Shown here: positions 23,617-31,141 of the stretch, one piece after another
How the letters are laid out: each line of letters begins with the position of its first letter
Numbering within the stretch: position 1 is the first letter of the stretch
NCBI GenBank assembly: GCA_003242685.1
Contig: QGVD01000039.1
Coordinates: 1-33,822 of the forward strand
Source of the DNA: Pseudomonadota bacterium
GTDB taxonomy: Bacteria > Pseudomonadota > Gammaproteobacteria > Steroidobacterales > Steroidobacteraceae
Length of the DNA stretch: 33,822 bases
Direction of reading: 5' to 3'
The notes under the pieces: generated by a model
Told to the model about the DNA's origin: nothing
The model's input: only the letters and a program-made list of their open reading frames with translations
Database searches by the model: none
Position numbers and translations under genes: made by a program

Positions 23617-25521
23617 ATGTCCGATCCCGCTGCCGACTTCCCGCTGTTGCGCGCCATCGACAGCCCGGCCGATCTGCGCAAGCTCCCGCAGAAGAAGCTG
23701 CCGGCGGTCGCGCGCGAGCTGCGCGAGTTCCTCATTCAGACCGTGAGCACCCGCGGCGGCCACTTCGCGGCCGGTCTGGGGACGGTCGAGCTGACGGTCG
23801 CCCTGCACTACGTGTTCGACACGCCGCACGATCGCATCGTGTGGGACGTCGGCCATCAGGCCTATCCGCACAAAGTGCTCACCGGCCGCCGCGACCGGCT
23901 GCATACGATCAAGCAGAAGGGAGGCCTCGCGCCCTTCCCCACCCGCGCGGAGAGCGAGTACGACACGTTCGGCGTGGGCCACTCCAGCACGTCAGTGAGC
24001 GCGGCGCTCGGCATGGCCGTGGCGGCGGCACGTCAGGGAATCGACCGGCGCGTCGTTGCCGTGATCGGCGACGGTGCGATGACCGCGGGCATGGCCTTCG
24101 AGGCGCTGAACCACGCCGGCTCCCTGCCCGCGGATCTCCTCGTGATCCTCAACGACAACGACATGTCGATCTCGGAGAACGTCGGCGCGCTGTCGAACTA
24201 CTTCGCGCGCGTGCTCTCCGGGCGCGTGTACGCGCATCTGCGCGAGGGCAGCAAGAAGGTGCTGCGCCAGATGCCGACGGTGTGGGAGCTCGCGCGGCGC
24301 TCCGAAGAGCACATGAAGGGCATGGTCCTGCCCGGCACGATGTTCGAGGAGATGGGCTTCAACTACATCGGGCCCATCGACGGACACGATCTCAACGCAC
24401 TCGTGAAGACGCTGCGGAATCTGCGCAAGCTCCGTGGTCCGCAGTTCCTGCACGTCGTCACGCGCAAGGGCAAGGGCTACGCGCCGGCGGAAGCCGATCC
24501 GATCAAGTGGCACGGCCCGGGTCCTTTCGATCCGGCGAGCGGCACGATCTTCAAGGAAAAGAATCCGGGCCCGACGTACTCGCAGGTCTTCGGCCAGTGG
24601 CTGTGCGACATGGCGGAGCGCGATCCGCGCATCATCGGCATCACGCCGGCGATGCGCGAAGGCTCGGGGATGGTCGAGTTCTCGCGCCGCTTCCCCGACC
24701 GCTACTTCGACGTCGCCATCGCCGAGCAGCATGCCGTGACCTTCGCCGCGGGACTCGCGGCGGAAGGGCTCAAGCCGGTCGTCGCGATCTACTCGACGTT
24801 CCTGCAGCGGGCGTACGACCAGCTCATTCACGACGTGGCGCTGCAGAACCTGCCGGTCGTGTTCGCGATCGATCGCGCGGGCCTCGTCGGCGGCGACGGC
24901 GCGACGCATCAGGGCAGCTTCGATCTCTCGTTCATGCGCTGCATCCCGAACCTGGTGATCATGGCGCCGGCGGACGAGAACGAATGCCGCCAGATGCTCT
25001 ACACGGCGACGACGCTCTCGTGCCCTGCCGCCGTGCGCTATCCGCGCGGATGCGGACCCGGCGTGCCGATCGAGCAGGAAATGAAGGCGCTGCCGATCGG
25101 GCGCGCGGAGCTGCGCCGCGAGGGCCGCAGCGGGCTCGCGCTGCTCGCGTTCGGCACGATGGTCGAGCCCGCGCAGCGCATCGCCGAGCGGCTCGACGCG
25201 ACGCTCGTCAACATGCGCTTCATCAAGCCGCTCGACGAAGACCTCGCGCTCGAGATCGCGGCACGTCACCGCGCCGTCGTGACGATCGAGGAGAACGCCA
25301 CCGCGGGAGGCGCAGGCTCGGCCATCGGCGAGCTGTATGCGGCGGAGGGACTGCAGGTGCCGCTGCTGCATCTCGGGATTCCGGACCGCTTCATCGAGCA
25401 CGGCTCGCGCGAGGAATGTCTCGCCGCCGCGGGGCTCGATCACGCGAGTCTCGCGGGCGCGATCGAGCGCTGGTGGAAGCTGCAGAGCGAGGGGCGCCTG
25501 CGCTCGGCGAGCGGCGCCTAG
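23617..25521 (+). CDS. dxs: 1-deoxy-D-xylulose-5-phosphate synthase
   Basis: Dxs condenses pyruvate and glyceraldehyde-3-phosphate, the first and rate-controlling step of the MEP isoprenoid pathway, with thiamine diphosphate as cofactor. The 634-residue protein has His49 (GGHFAAGLGTVELT), His80 (WDVGHQAYPHK), the ThDP motif GDGAMTAGMAFEALNHAG...NDNDMSIS, and the catalytic glutamate segment DVAIAEQHAVTFAAG. The ATG at 23617 agrees with the family N-terminus. No Shine-Dalgarno sequence precedes it, and TAAACT, a -10-like hexamer, lies only 6 bases upstream. A leaderless transcript from an internal promoter is possible besides read-through from ispA. Confidence 0.97.
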   Translation: MSDPAADFPLLRAIDSPADLRKLPQKKLPAVARELREFLIQTVSTRGGHFAAGLGTVELTVALHYVFDTPHDRIVWDVGHQAYPHKVLTGRRDRLHTIKQKGGLAPFPTRAESEYDTFGVGHSSTSVSAALGMAVAAARQGIDRRVVAVIGDGAMTAGMAFEALNHAGSLPADLLVILNDNDMSISENVGALSNYFARVLSGRVYAHLREGSKKVLRQMPTVWELARRSEEHMKGMVLPGTMFEEMGFNYIGPIDGHDLNALVKTLRNLRKLRGPQFLHVVTRKGKGYAPAEADPIKWHGPGPFDPASGTIFKEKNPGPTYSQVFGQWLCDMAERDPRIIGITPAMREGSGMVEFSRRFPDRYFDVAIAEQHAVTFAAGLAAEGLKPVVAIYSTFLQRAYDQLIHDVALQNLPVVFAIDRAGLVGGDGATHQGSFDLSFMRCIPNLVIMAPADENECRQMLYTATTLSCPAAVRYPRGCGPGVPIEQEMKALPIGRAELRREGRSGLALLAFGTMVEPAQRIAERLDATLVNMRFIKPLDEDLALEIAARHRAVVTIEENATAGGAGSAIGELYAAEGLQVPLLHLGIPDRFIEHGSREECLAAAGLDHASLAGAIERWWKLQSEGRLRSASGA

Positions 25522-25527
25522 CCCTGA

Positions 25528-25547
25528 AGGCAGATCCCGGTCTGCCT
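25528..25547 (+). terminator. Hairpin after dxs
   Basis: A perfect 7-bp inverted repeat (AGGCAGA TCCCGG TCTGCCT) begins six bases after the dxs stop. A smaller dyad (CTCCG / CGGAG) follows and then TTGGTTT. It probably ends the xseB-ispA-dxs transcript, though the T run is not immediate. Confidence 0.5.
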
Positions 25548-25575
25548 CCGAAGTATCGGCGGAGTTGGTTTCATC

Positions 25576-25605
25576 CGGACCGCGGGCAACAATAGCCCGT
25601 ATCAT
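25576..25605 (+). promoter_or_regulatory. Possible promoter of folE2
   Basis: TATCAT at 25600-25605 matches the -10 consensus at five of six positions, but the best -35 at 18 bases (CGGACC) matches only three. The 175-base dxs-folE2 gap argues for a separate promoter. I saw no Zur-type palindrome, although folE2 is zinc-regulated in some bacteria. Confidence 0.28.
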
Positions 25606-25696
25606 TCACCGCTGCGCCGGCCGCAGGATCGGCCGTTCCGGGCGCCCTCGCGCGCCGGGTTGCGCAGCCATCTGACATATCGAGGCCCGATTTCAC

Positions 25697-26521
25697 ATGA
25701 CCAAGGCGGCAGCCGGCGCGGACAGGATCGCGCACATCGAGGTCGAGGACGTGCAGAGCCGCGCGGACACGCGGCGCATCCCGATCAACCGTGTGGGGAT
25801 CAAGGACATCAGCCATCCCGTGCGCGTGAAGGACCGCTCGGCGGGCGAGCAGCACACGATCGCCACGTTCAACATGTACGTGAACCTGCCGCACAACTTC
25901 AAGGGCACGCACATGTCGCGCTTCGTGGAGATCCTCCATGCCGAGCGCGAGATCTCGGTCGAGTCGTTCGGCACGATGCTCGAGCGCATGACGCAGCGGC
26001 TCGAGGCGGACGCCGGGCACATCGAGATGACGTTCCCCTTCTTCGTCATGAAGAAGGCGCCGGTGACCGGCGTCGAGAGCCTCATGGACTATCGCGCGAG
26101 CCTGATCGGCGAGCGGCGCAACGGACGCAACGAGATGTGGGTGAAGGTCGTCGTGCCGGTGACGAGCCTGTGCCCGTGCTCGAAGAAGATCTCCGCGTAC
26201 GGCGCCCACAATCAGCGCTCGCACATCACGATCACGGCGAAGCTCCGCCGCCACATGTGGATCGAGGAGCTGATCGAGATCGCCGAGTCGGAAGCCTCGT
26301 GCGAGCTGTACGGCATCCTCAAGCGCCCCGACGAGAAGTACGTGACCGAGCGCGCGTACGAGAACCCCAAGTTCGTCGAGGACATGGTGCGCGACGTGGC
26401 CGCGCGGCTGAACGCCGACGACCGCATCGCGGCCTACGTCGTGGAGTCCGAGAACTTCGAGTCCATCCACAACCACTCGGCGTACGCGCTCATCGAGCGC
26501 GACAAGGACGCCGAAGGCTAG
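25697..26521 (+). CDS. folE2: GTP cyclohydrolase FolE2 (type IB)
   Basis: FolE2 converts GTP to 7,8-dihydroneopterin triphosphate, the entry to folate and queuosine pathways, with less strict dependence on zinc than FolE. The 274-residue protein carries the type IB signature SLCPCSKKISAYGAHNQRSHI (metal-ligand Cys159, then Tyr-Gly-Ala-His), and further on ENPKFVEDMVRDVA and ESFESIHNHSAYA-like text (ENFESIHNHSAYALI). The ATG at 25697 matches MTKAAAG. No Shine-Dalgarno sequence is evident. It stands alone between dxs and a converging amidohydrolase gene. Confidence 0.95.
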   Translation: MTKAAAGADRIAHIEVEDVQSRADTRRIPINRVGIKDISHPVRVKDRSAGEQHTIATFNMYVNLPHNFKGTHMSRFVEILHAEREISVESFGTMLERMTQRLEADAGHIEMTFPFFVMKKAPVTGVESLMDYRASLIGERRNGRNEMWVKVVVPVTSLCPCSKKISAYGAHNQRSHITITAKLRRHMWIEELIEIAESEASCELYGILKRPDEKYVTERAYENPKFVEDMVRDVAARLNADDRIAAYVVESENFESIHNHSAYALIERDKDAEG

Positions 26522-26545
26522 ACTCCCGGCGGCTCGAATCCGCGT

Positions 26546-27667
26546 TCAGCTCTCGCGCGCCACCCTGATCCTGAAGATGCGCTCGGCGTTGCCGTGCGCG
26601 ATCTTCTCGCGCTCCTCGTCGGAAAGCGGCGCGGTCTCGATGAACTTCACCGCGGGCGCCGTCGGCTGGTAGGGATAGTCGATGGCCCACATCACGCTGT
26701 CCACGCCGATCCTGTCGATGCAGTAGCGCAGCGCGAGCGGATCCTCGACGCCGCTCGTCGTGATGGCGAAGTTGCGGCGGAAGTACTCGCTGGGCTTGAG
26801 CTGATTCGGCCGCCGCTCGCCCGGCGCGCCCATGAAGTCGAGCCGCCAGAGCCAGAACGGAATCGCCTCGCCCATGTGCCCGATCACGATCTTCAGCTTC
26901 GGGAAGCGGTCGAGCGCACCGCTCAGCATCAGCCGCACGACGTGCGTGCCGACCTCGCAGCCGTAGCCCCAGACGGCGGCCTCCATGCGGTAGTCGCGGA
27001 ACGGGGCGGCCATGCCGTCCGACGGCGCGCGCGGATGGATGTAGATGGGCGCATCGAGCGCCTCGGCCGCCTCGAGGATCGGCCAGTACTTCGGTTGATC
27101 GAGGTACTCGCCGTTCGTGTGCGAGTTCACCACGAAGCCGTTCATGCCGAGCTCGCGGATCGCGCGCTCCATCTCCTTCACCGCGCGCTTCGGATCCTGC
27201 GGCGCGAAGCTCGCGAGCGCGGCGAAGCGGGCCGGGTGGGCGCTCACGGCTTCCGCGAGCCGGTCGTTCGCGAGCTGCGCGAGCGAGACCGCCGTCTCGG
27301 TGTCGAACATCTGCACGCCCGGCGCGGTGAGCGACAGCAGGTGCATGTCGACGCCGTGTGCGTCCATCTCCTCGATGCGGTGCGCCCCGATGTCGAGGAG
27401 GCTCGGCAGGAAGCGTGCGGTCGTGCGTGACGGACGGAGATAGACGTCGCGGATCAGCAGCACGTCCAGGTTGTCCCAGCCGGTGCGCGCGATGTTGCGC
27501 AGCTCTTCCGCGATCTCGGGAATGGAGCACGCCTCTTCGGTTGCGATCTTGAAGAGCCGGCCGCGGCGCGGCGTGCTCTCCTGCGCGTGGATCTCACGCA
27601 GATCGGCGGCGGCAGCCGCCGCGAAGCCCGACATGACGCCGAGCGCCGTACGACGATCCATACCCAC
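26546..27667 (-). CDS. Exported amidohydrolase-2 family protein, resorcylate decarboxylase-like, one metal ligand replaced
   Basis: The product belongs to the ACMSD/amidohydrolase-2 family and is closest in pattern to 2,6-dihydroxybenzoate (gamma-resorcylate) and 2,3-dihydroxybenzoate decarboxylases: EEMDAHGVDMHLLSLTAPGVQ, IYIHPRAP (His211), IVIGHMGEAIPFWLWRLD (His264), NFAITTSG and WAIDYP (Asp330). The N-terminus MDRRTALGVMSGFAAAAAA resembles a twin-arginine signal, which is unusual for these enzymes. The family metal motif EEH reads EEA here (Glu44, Glu45, Ala46), so one ligand is lost. The GTG at 27667 has AGGGGGG about 8 bases upstream; an ATG at 27661 is the alternative. It follows the kinase gene by 42 bases. 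Substrate unknown; activity uncertain. Confidence 0.8.
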   Translation of the reverse strand: MGMDRRTALGVMSGFAAAAAADLREIHAQESTPRRGRLFKIATEEACSIPEIAEELRNIARTGWDNLDVLLIRDVYLRPSRTTARFLPSLLDIGAHRIEEMDAHGVDMHLLSLTAPGVQMFDTETAVSLAQLANDRLAEAVSAHPARFAALASFAPQDPKRAVKEMERAIRELGMNGFVVNSHTNGEYLDQPKYWPILEAAEALDAPIYIHPRAPSDGMAAPFRDYRMEAAVWGYGCEVGTHVVRLMLSGALDRFPKLKIVIGHMGEAIPFWLWRLDFMGAPGERRPNQLKPSEYFRRNFAITTSGVEDPLALRYCIDRIGVDSVMWAIDYPYQPTAPAVKFIETAPLSDEEREKIAHGNAERIFRIRVARES

Positions 27668-27709
27668 GGTCTCTACCCCCCTGCGACTGCGGGAGGCGTG
27701 AGCATAGCA

Positions 27710-29014
27710 TCAGCCGGTGGGGAGCTCGGCCTTCTGCAGGCGGCTGATGAGCGTGCGCAGGAACACGCGGTTGAAGCGCAGCTGGCAGGACGTGGAGACC
27801 TGCTCGAGGAGCGTCGAGCTCACCTTCAGAACCGTAACCGGGCTCTGGGCGCGGATGGTCGCAGTACGCTTCGCGCCCGGAACGTAGCTCGCCTCGCCGA
27901 AGCAGTCGCCCACGTCGAGCTGACCGACGCGCTGACCGTGCCGCTCCACCGTGCAGGAGCCCGACACGATCACGTAGAAGCGGTCGTCCATCTCGCCTTC
28001 CTTGACGATCTCCTCGCCCTCCGCGTAGTGCTGCCACTGGCTCGCGCGCAGCACTTCCCAGATCTCGGCGTGCGAGAACTCGTGGAAGAACTTGAGCCGC
28101 CGCAGCACGCCGAACTGCTCCTGGCGGTCGAGGCGCGAATTGCGCTCGCGCAGCTTCTGGTGCACGCGCGTGAGCTCGGCCGCGAAGTCGAGCCCGCTCT
28201 TGTAGCGCTTGGCGGGATCCTTCTGCATCGCCACCGCCACGACGTTCTCGAGCTCCTCGGGGATGTCCTTGCGGAACGTGTGGATCGGCTGCGGCGTGGC
28301 GTAGACGATCTGGTGCAGGAGCTTCTGGAGATTCCCCGCGCGGAACGGCCGGTGACCCGTGAGCAGCTCGTACATCACGGCGCCGAGCGAGTAGAGATCG
28401 GAGCGGTTGGTGAGCTCCGCGCTCTGCACCTGCTCCGGCGACATGTAGGACGGGCTGCCGGCTATCCCTTCGATGCGCGAGATCTCCGAATCGGCGACGA
28501 GCGCGATGCCGAAGTCGATGATGCGCACGTCGGAGTCCTGCGTGAGCATGATGTTCGACGGCTTGATGTCGCGGTGGATCACCCCGCGCGAGTGCGCGTA
28601 GTGCAGCGCCTTGGCGCACTTGTAGATGATCTCCACGACGTCGTCGACGCGCAGGAGGTTGTCCGGCCGGCAGTAAGCCGCGAGCGTGCGGGCGCCGTGC
28701 ACGTGCTCGGTCACGATGTAGCAGTGTCCGTTCTCCTCGCCGGCGTCGTAGATCGGCAGGATGTTCGGGTGCTGCAGCATGCCGACGAGGTGCGCTTCGG
28801 AGAGGAACATCTTGCGCGCGATGCGCGCACGCTCGGCGTCACCGCCCGTGTCCATGTTGTAGACCTTGATCGCCACGTCGCGGCCGTAGTACGCGTCGTG
28901 GGACAGGTAGACGGTGCCGGTGCTGCCGCGGCCCACCTCGGCAATCACGACGTACTTGCCGATCTTCTCCGGAATCGGACGAGGCTGCGGCTTCTTTGAA
29001 ACCGGTATGGACAT
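27710..29014 (-). CDS. Hanks-type Ser/Thr protein kinase fused to a cyclic-nucleotide-binding domain
   Basis: The 434-residue soluble protein has an N-terminal kinase domain (about 20-285): glycine loop GRGSTGTV at 28-35, Lys50 in AIKVY, HRDIKPSN with Asp149 and Asn154, DFG at 167-169 and SPSYMSPEQ. All catalytic residues are kept. After a short linker comes a CRP-like nucleotide-binding domain (about 305-425) with phosphate-cassette residues FGE (372-374) and Arg383 in KRTATIRA. There is no membrane segment or PASTA domain. The ATG at 29014 has no clear Shine-Dalgarno sequence. The order (kinase first, sensor last) is the reverse of eukaryotic PKG. Cyclic-nucleotide control of kinase activity is inference. 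Its target is unknown; the amidohydrolase lies downstream. Confidence 0.92.
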   Translation of the reverse strand: MSIPVSKKPQPRPIPEKIGKYVVIAEVGRGSTGTVYLSHDAYYGRDVAIKVYNMDTGGDAERARIARKMFLSEAHLVGMLQHPNILPIYDAGEENGHCYIVTEHVHGARTLAAYCRPDNLLRVDDVVEIIYKCAKALHYAHSRGVIHRDIKPSNIMLTQDSDVRIIDFGIALVADSEISRIEGIAGSPSYMSPEQVQSAELTNRSDLYSLGAVMYELLTGHRPFRAGNLQKLLHQIVYATPQPIHTFRKDIPEELENVVAVAMQKDPAKRYKSGLDFAAELTRVHQKLRERNSRLDRQEQFGVLRRLKFFHEFSHAEIWEVLRASQWQHYAEGEEIVKEGEMDDRFYVIVSGSCTVERHGQRVGQLDVGDCFGEASYVPGAKRTATIRAQSPVTVLKVSSTLLEQVSTSCQLRFNRVFLRTLISRLQKAELPTG

Positions 29015-29101
29015 GATCCGAAGAGGAGCCCGCTGGGTCAGGGCAGGATACGTGCGGCGCAGCGCAATGACTGTGATCGAGCGCTCACGCCGCCCGGCAC
29101 C

Positions 29102-29144
29102 GCACCGCGCCGCGCGCTCGTGACCGCGCGCCGGCGGCCGGTGC
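29102..29144. terminator. Long GC-rich imperfect hairpin after thiL
   Basis: The arms GCACCG / CGGTGC and GCCGC / GCGGC pair with small bulges around a GCGC-rich core, 16 bases past the thiL stop. There is no U tract. It may terminate or stabilise the end of the rib-nusB-thiL transcript. The rest of the 145-base gap holds no convincing promoter for the kinase gene. Confidence 0.38.
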
Positions 29145-29159
29145 TCGCGTCGACTTGAA

Positions 29160-30155
29160 TTAATCTGCGGGAGAAGGCGTCGCCGCGCCGCCGAAGTGAT
29201 CGAAGCCGGAATGCGAGATGTCGATCACAGCATCGGCGTCGTACACCTGTACGCCCTGCCCTTCGCGCAGCACGCCGATCCGGGCGTAGCCCCACTCCCG
29301 GGGCGGCAGCGTCTGCTGCAGCGCTGCGACGCGGGACTGCGGCACGGCGAAACACAGCTCGTAGTCGTCGCCTCCCGTGAGCGCGAGCTCCCGTGCGCGC
29401 GATGCGCCGACGGCCCTCAACAGCGCATCCGATACCGGCAGCGCCGAAAGCTCGAGACGCGCGCCGCAGCCGCTCGCCGCGGCGAGCTTGCCGGCATCGC
29501 CCAGCAGGCCGTCGGAGACGTCGATGCAGGCGCTCGCGAACTCGCGCAGCCGTTCACCGAGCGCGAGGCGCGGCTCGGGAAAGCGGAAGCGATCGCGCAG
29601 ATACCCGGCCGCGGGCTCGCTGTCGACACGCAGGCGGCCCTGCTCGAGCGCGAGTCCCGCCGCGGCGTCACCCGGTGTTCCGGAGACGAACAGGACGTCG
29701 CCGGCACTGCCACCCGAACGCAGCAGCGCCGTGCCGGCAGGCACATGACCCAGCACCTGGATCGTGACGGAAAGCGGTCCTCGCGTCGTGTCGCCACCGA
29801 CGAGCGCGACATCGTGCGCACGCGCGAGGCGTGACAGTCCTGCCGCGAATCCGCTGAGCCACGCCTCGTCCGCACGCGGCAGAGTGAGCGAGAGCAGTAC
29901 CCACGCGGGACGCGCGCCCATCGCGGCGATGTCGCTCAGGTTCACGGCGAGCGCGCGATGTCCGATGGATTCGGGCGGCGAGCCGGGCGGGAAATGCACG
30001 CCTTCGACGAGCGTGTCGACGGCGGCGACGAGCTGCGTTCCGGGAGGTGTCTCGAGCAGCGCCGCGTCGTCGCCCACGCCGAGCGGCACGTCGCAGCGCA
30101 CCGCGCCGCAGTCGCGGAAGAAGCGCTCGATCAGCGCGAACTCCGTGAGCGGCAT
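29160..30155 (-). CDS. thiL: Thiamine-monophosphate kinase
   Basis: ThiL phosphorylates thiamine monophosphate to the active cofactor thiamine diphosphate, which Dxs in this same window needs. The 331-residue protein has the PurM-like fold motifs GVGDDAALL, VDTLVEGVHF, VNLSDIAAMGARP, LVGGDTTRGPLSVT, CIDVSDGLLGDAGKLA and LTGGDDYELCF. The ATG at 30155 starts MPLTEFALIERFF, the family opening. It lies 25 bases after nusB, the classical nusB-thiL order. pgpA, often next, is absent. Confidence 0.96.
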   Translation of the reverse strand: MPLTEFALIERFFRDCGAVRCDVPLGVGDDAALLETPPGTQLVAAVDTLVEGVHFPPGSPPESIGHRALAVNLSDIAAMGARPAWVLLSLTLPRADEAWLSGFAAGLSRLARAHDVALVGGDTTRGPLSVTIQVLGHVPAGTALLRSGGSAGDVLFVSGTPGDAAAGLALEQGRLRVDSEPAAGYLRDRFRFPEPRLALGERLREFASACIDVSDGLLGDAGKLAAASGCGARLELSALPVSDALLRAVGASRARELALTGGDDYELCFAVPQSRVAALQQTLPPREWGYARIGVLREGQGVQVYDADAVIDISHSGFDHFGGAATPSPAD

Positions 30156-30180
30156 GGCTCGCGACTTCCCTGCGCTGCGC

Positions 30181-30624
30181 TCAGCGCTCGTGAGGCCGGA
30201 GCTCTCTCGCGGCGCGATCGAGCACCGCGTTCACGAACTTGTGACCGTCCGTGGCGCCGAAGCGCTTGGCGAGCCCCACGCCTTCGTTGATGACCACGCG
30301 GTACGGGATCTCCGGCCGCATCTTGAGCTCCCAGGTCCCGATCAGCAGCACTGCATGCTCGACGGGATCGAGCTGCGCGGGGGGCCGGTCCATCCAGCCG
30401 GCGAGCGCGGCATCGAGCGCGCCGCTCGAGGTGCACACACCCTGCATCAGCTCGCGGAAATACTCCGCATCGGCGCGCGGCATCTCCTCGCACTCGGAGA
30501 ACTCCTGCACGAGGTCCTGCCACGGGCAGCCGCGGAGCTGCCAGCCGTACAGCGCCTGCAGCGCGAGCTTGCGGGCGAGCGAGCGCGCGGCGGACTGTGA
30601 ATGTGCTCGATCCGGGCGGGACAT
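30181..30624 (-). CDS. nusB: Transcription antitermination factor NusB
   Basis: NusB binds BoxA RNA with NusE (ribosomal protein S10) for rRNA antitermination. The 147-residue helical protein has ARSLARKLALQALYGWQL, LDPVEHAVLLIGTWELKMRPEIPYRVVINEGVGLAKRFGATDGHKFVNAVLD, the family core. The ATG at 30624 gives MSRPDRAHSQ; the longer upstream frame is anti-frame text inside ribH. It follows ribH by 13 bases. Confidence 0.95.
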   Translation of the reverse strand: MSRPDRAHSQSAARSLARKLALQALYGWQLRGCPWQDLVQEFSECEEMPRADAEYFRELMQGVCTSSGALDAALAGWMDRPPAQLDPVEHAVLLIGTWELKMRPEIPYRVVINEGVGLAKRFGATDGHKFVNAVLDRAARELRPHER

Positions 30625-30637
30625 CGCGGGGCTCCGA

Positions 30638-31108
30638 CTACAGCCGGCCGAGGAGATCCGCCATCTCGAGCGCCGTCTCCATCGCCTCGCCGCCCTTGTT
30701 CCCGCCGGAAGTCGCCGCGCGCTCCAGCGCCTGCTCCACGGTCTCGACGGTGAGCACGCCGAACGCGATCGGACAGCCCGTGTCGAGGCTCGCACGCTGC
30801 AGTCCCCGCGCGCATTCGCCCGCGACGTAATCGAAGTGCGGCGTATCGCCGCGGATCACGCAGCCGAGCGCGACGACCGCATGAAAGCGCCCGCTCGCCG
30901 CGAGGCGCTTCGCCGCGACCGGCAGCTCGAATGCGCCCGGCACGCGGGCCACGAGCAGATCCTCGTCCGCGCCGCCGTGCGCGCGCCACGCAGCGACCGC
31001 TCCCTTCAGGAGGCTCGAGACGATGAAGTCGTTGAAGCGCGCGGCGACGATCGCGACCCTGCGGCCGCGCGCGCTCGGCTCTCCTTCGATGGTGCGGTAA
31101 GCGTCCAT
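30638..31108 (-). CDS. ribH: 6,7-dimethyl-8-ribityllumazine synthase
   Basis: RibH condenses 5-amino-6-ribitylaminouracil with 3,4-dihydroxy-2-butanone 4-phosphate, the penultimate riboflavin step, and forms large oligomeric shells. The 156-residue protein has VAIVAARFND, RVPGAFELPVAAKRLA, VVALGCVIRGDTPHFDYVAGECARGLQ (with the catalytic His in PHFDYV), PIAFGVLTVE and NKGGEAMETALEMADLL. The ATG at 31108 starts MDAYRTIEGE. It lies 33 bases after ribBA. Confidence 0.97.
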   Translation of the reverse strand: MDAYRTIEGEPSARGRRVAIVAARFNDFIVSSLLKGAVAAWRAHGGADEDLLVARVPGAFELPVAAKRLAASGRFHAVVALGCVIRGDTPHFDYVAGECARGLQRASLDTGCPIAFGVLTVETVEQALERAATSGGNKGGEAMETALEMADLLGRL

Positions 31109-31141
31109 GGTCTGCCGTGGCTCAGGCGCTTTCGCGAGTGC

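Noticed and set aside
23992..25605. 537-residue minus-strand frame opposite dxs
   Set aside because: Antisense shadow of a textbook Dxs sequence.
29015..29101. Search for a kinase promoter
   Set aside because: TATCCT is the best -10 but the spaced -35 (CAGTCA) matches only three positions; not enough to call.
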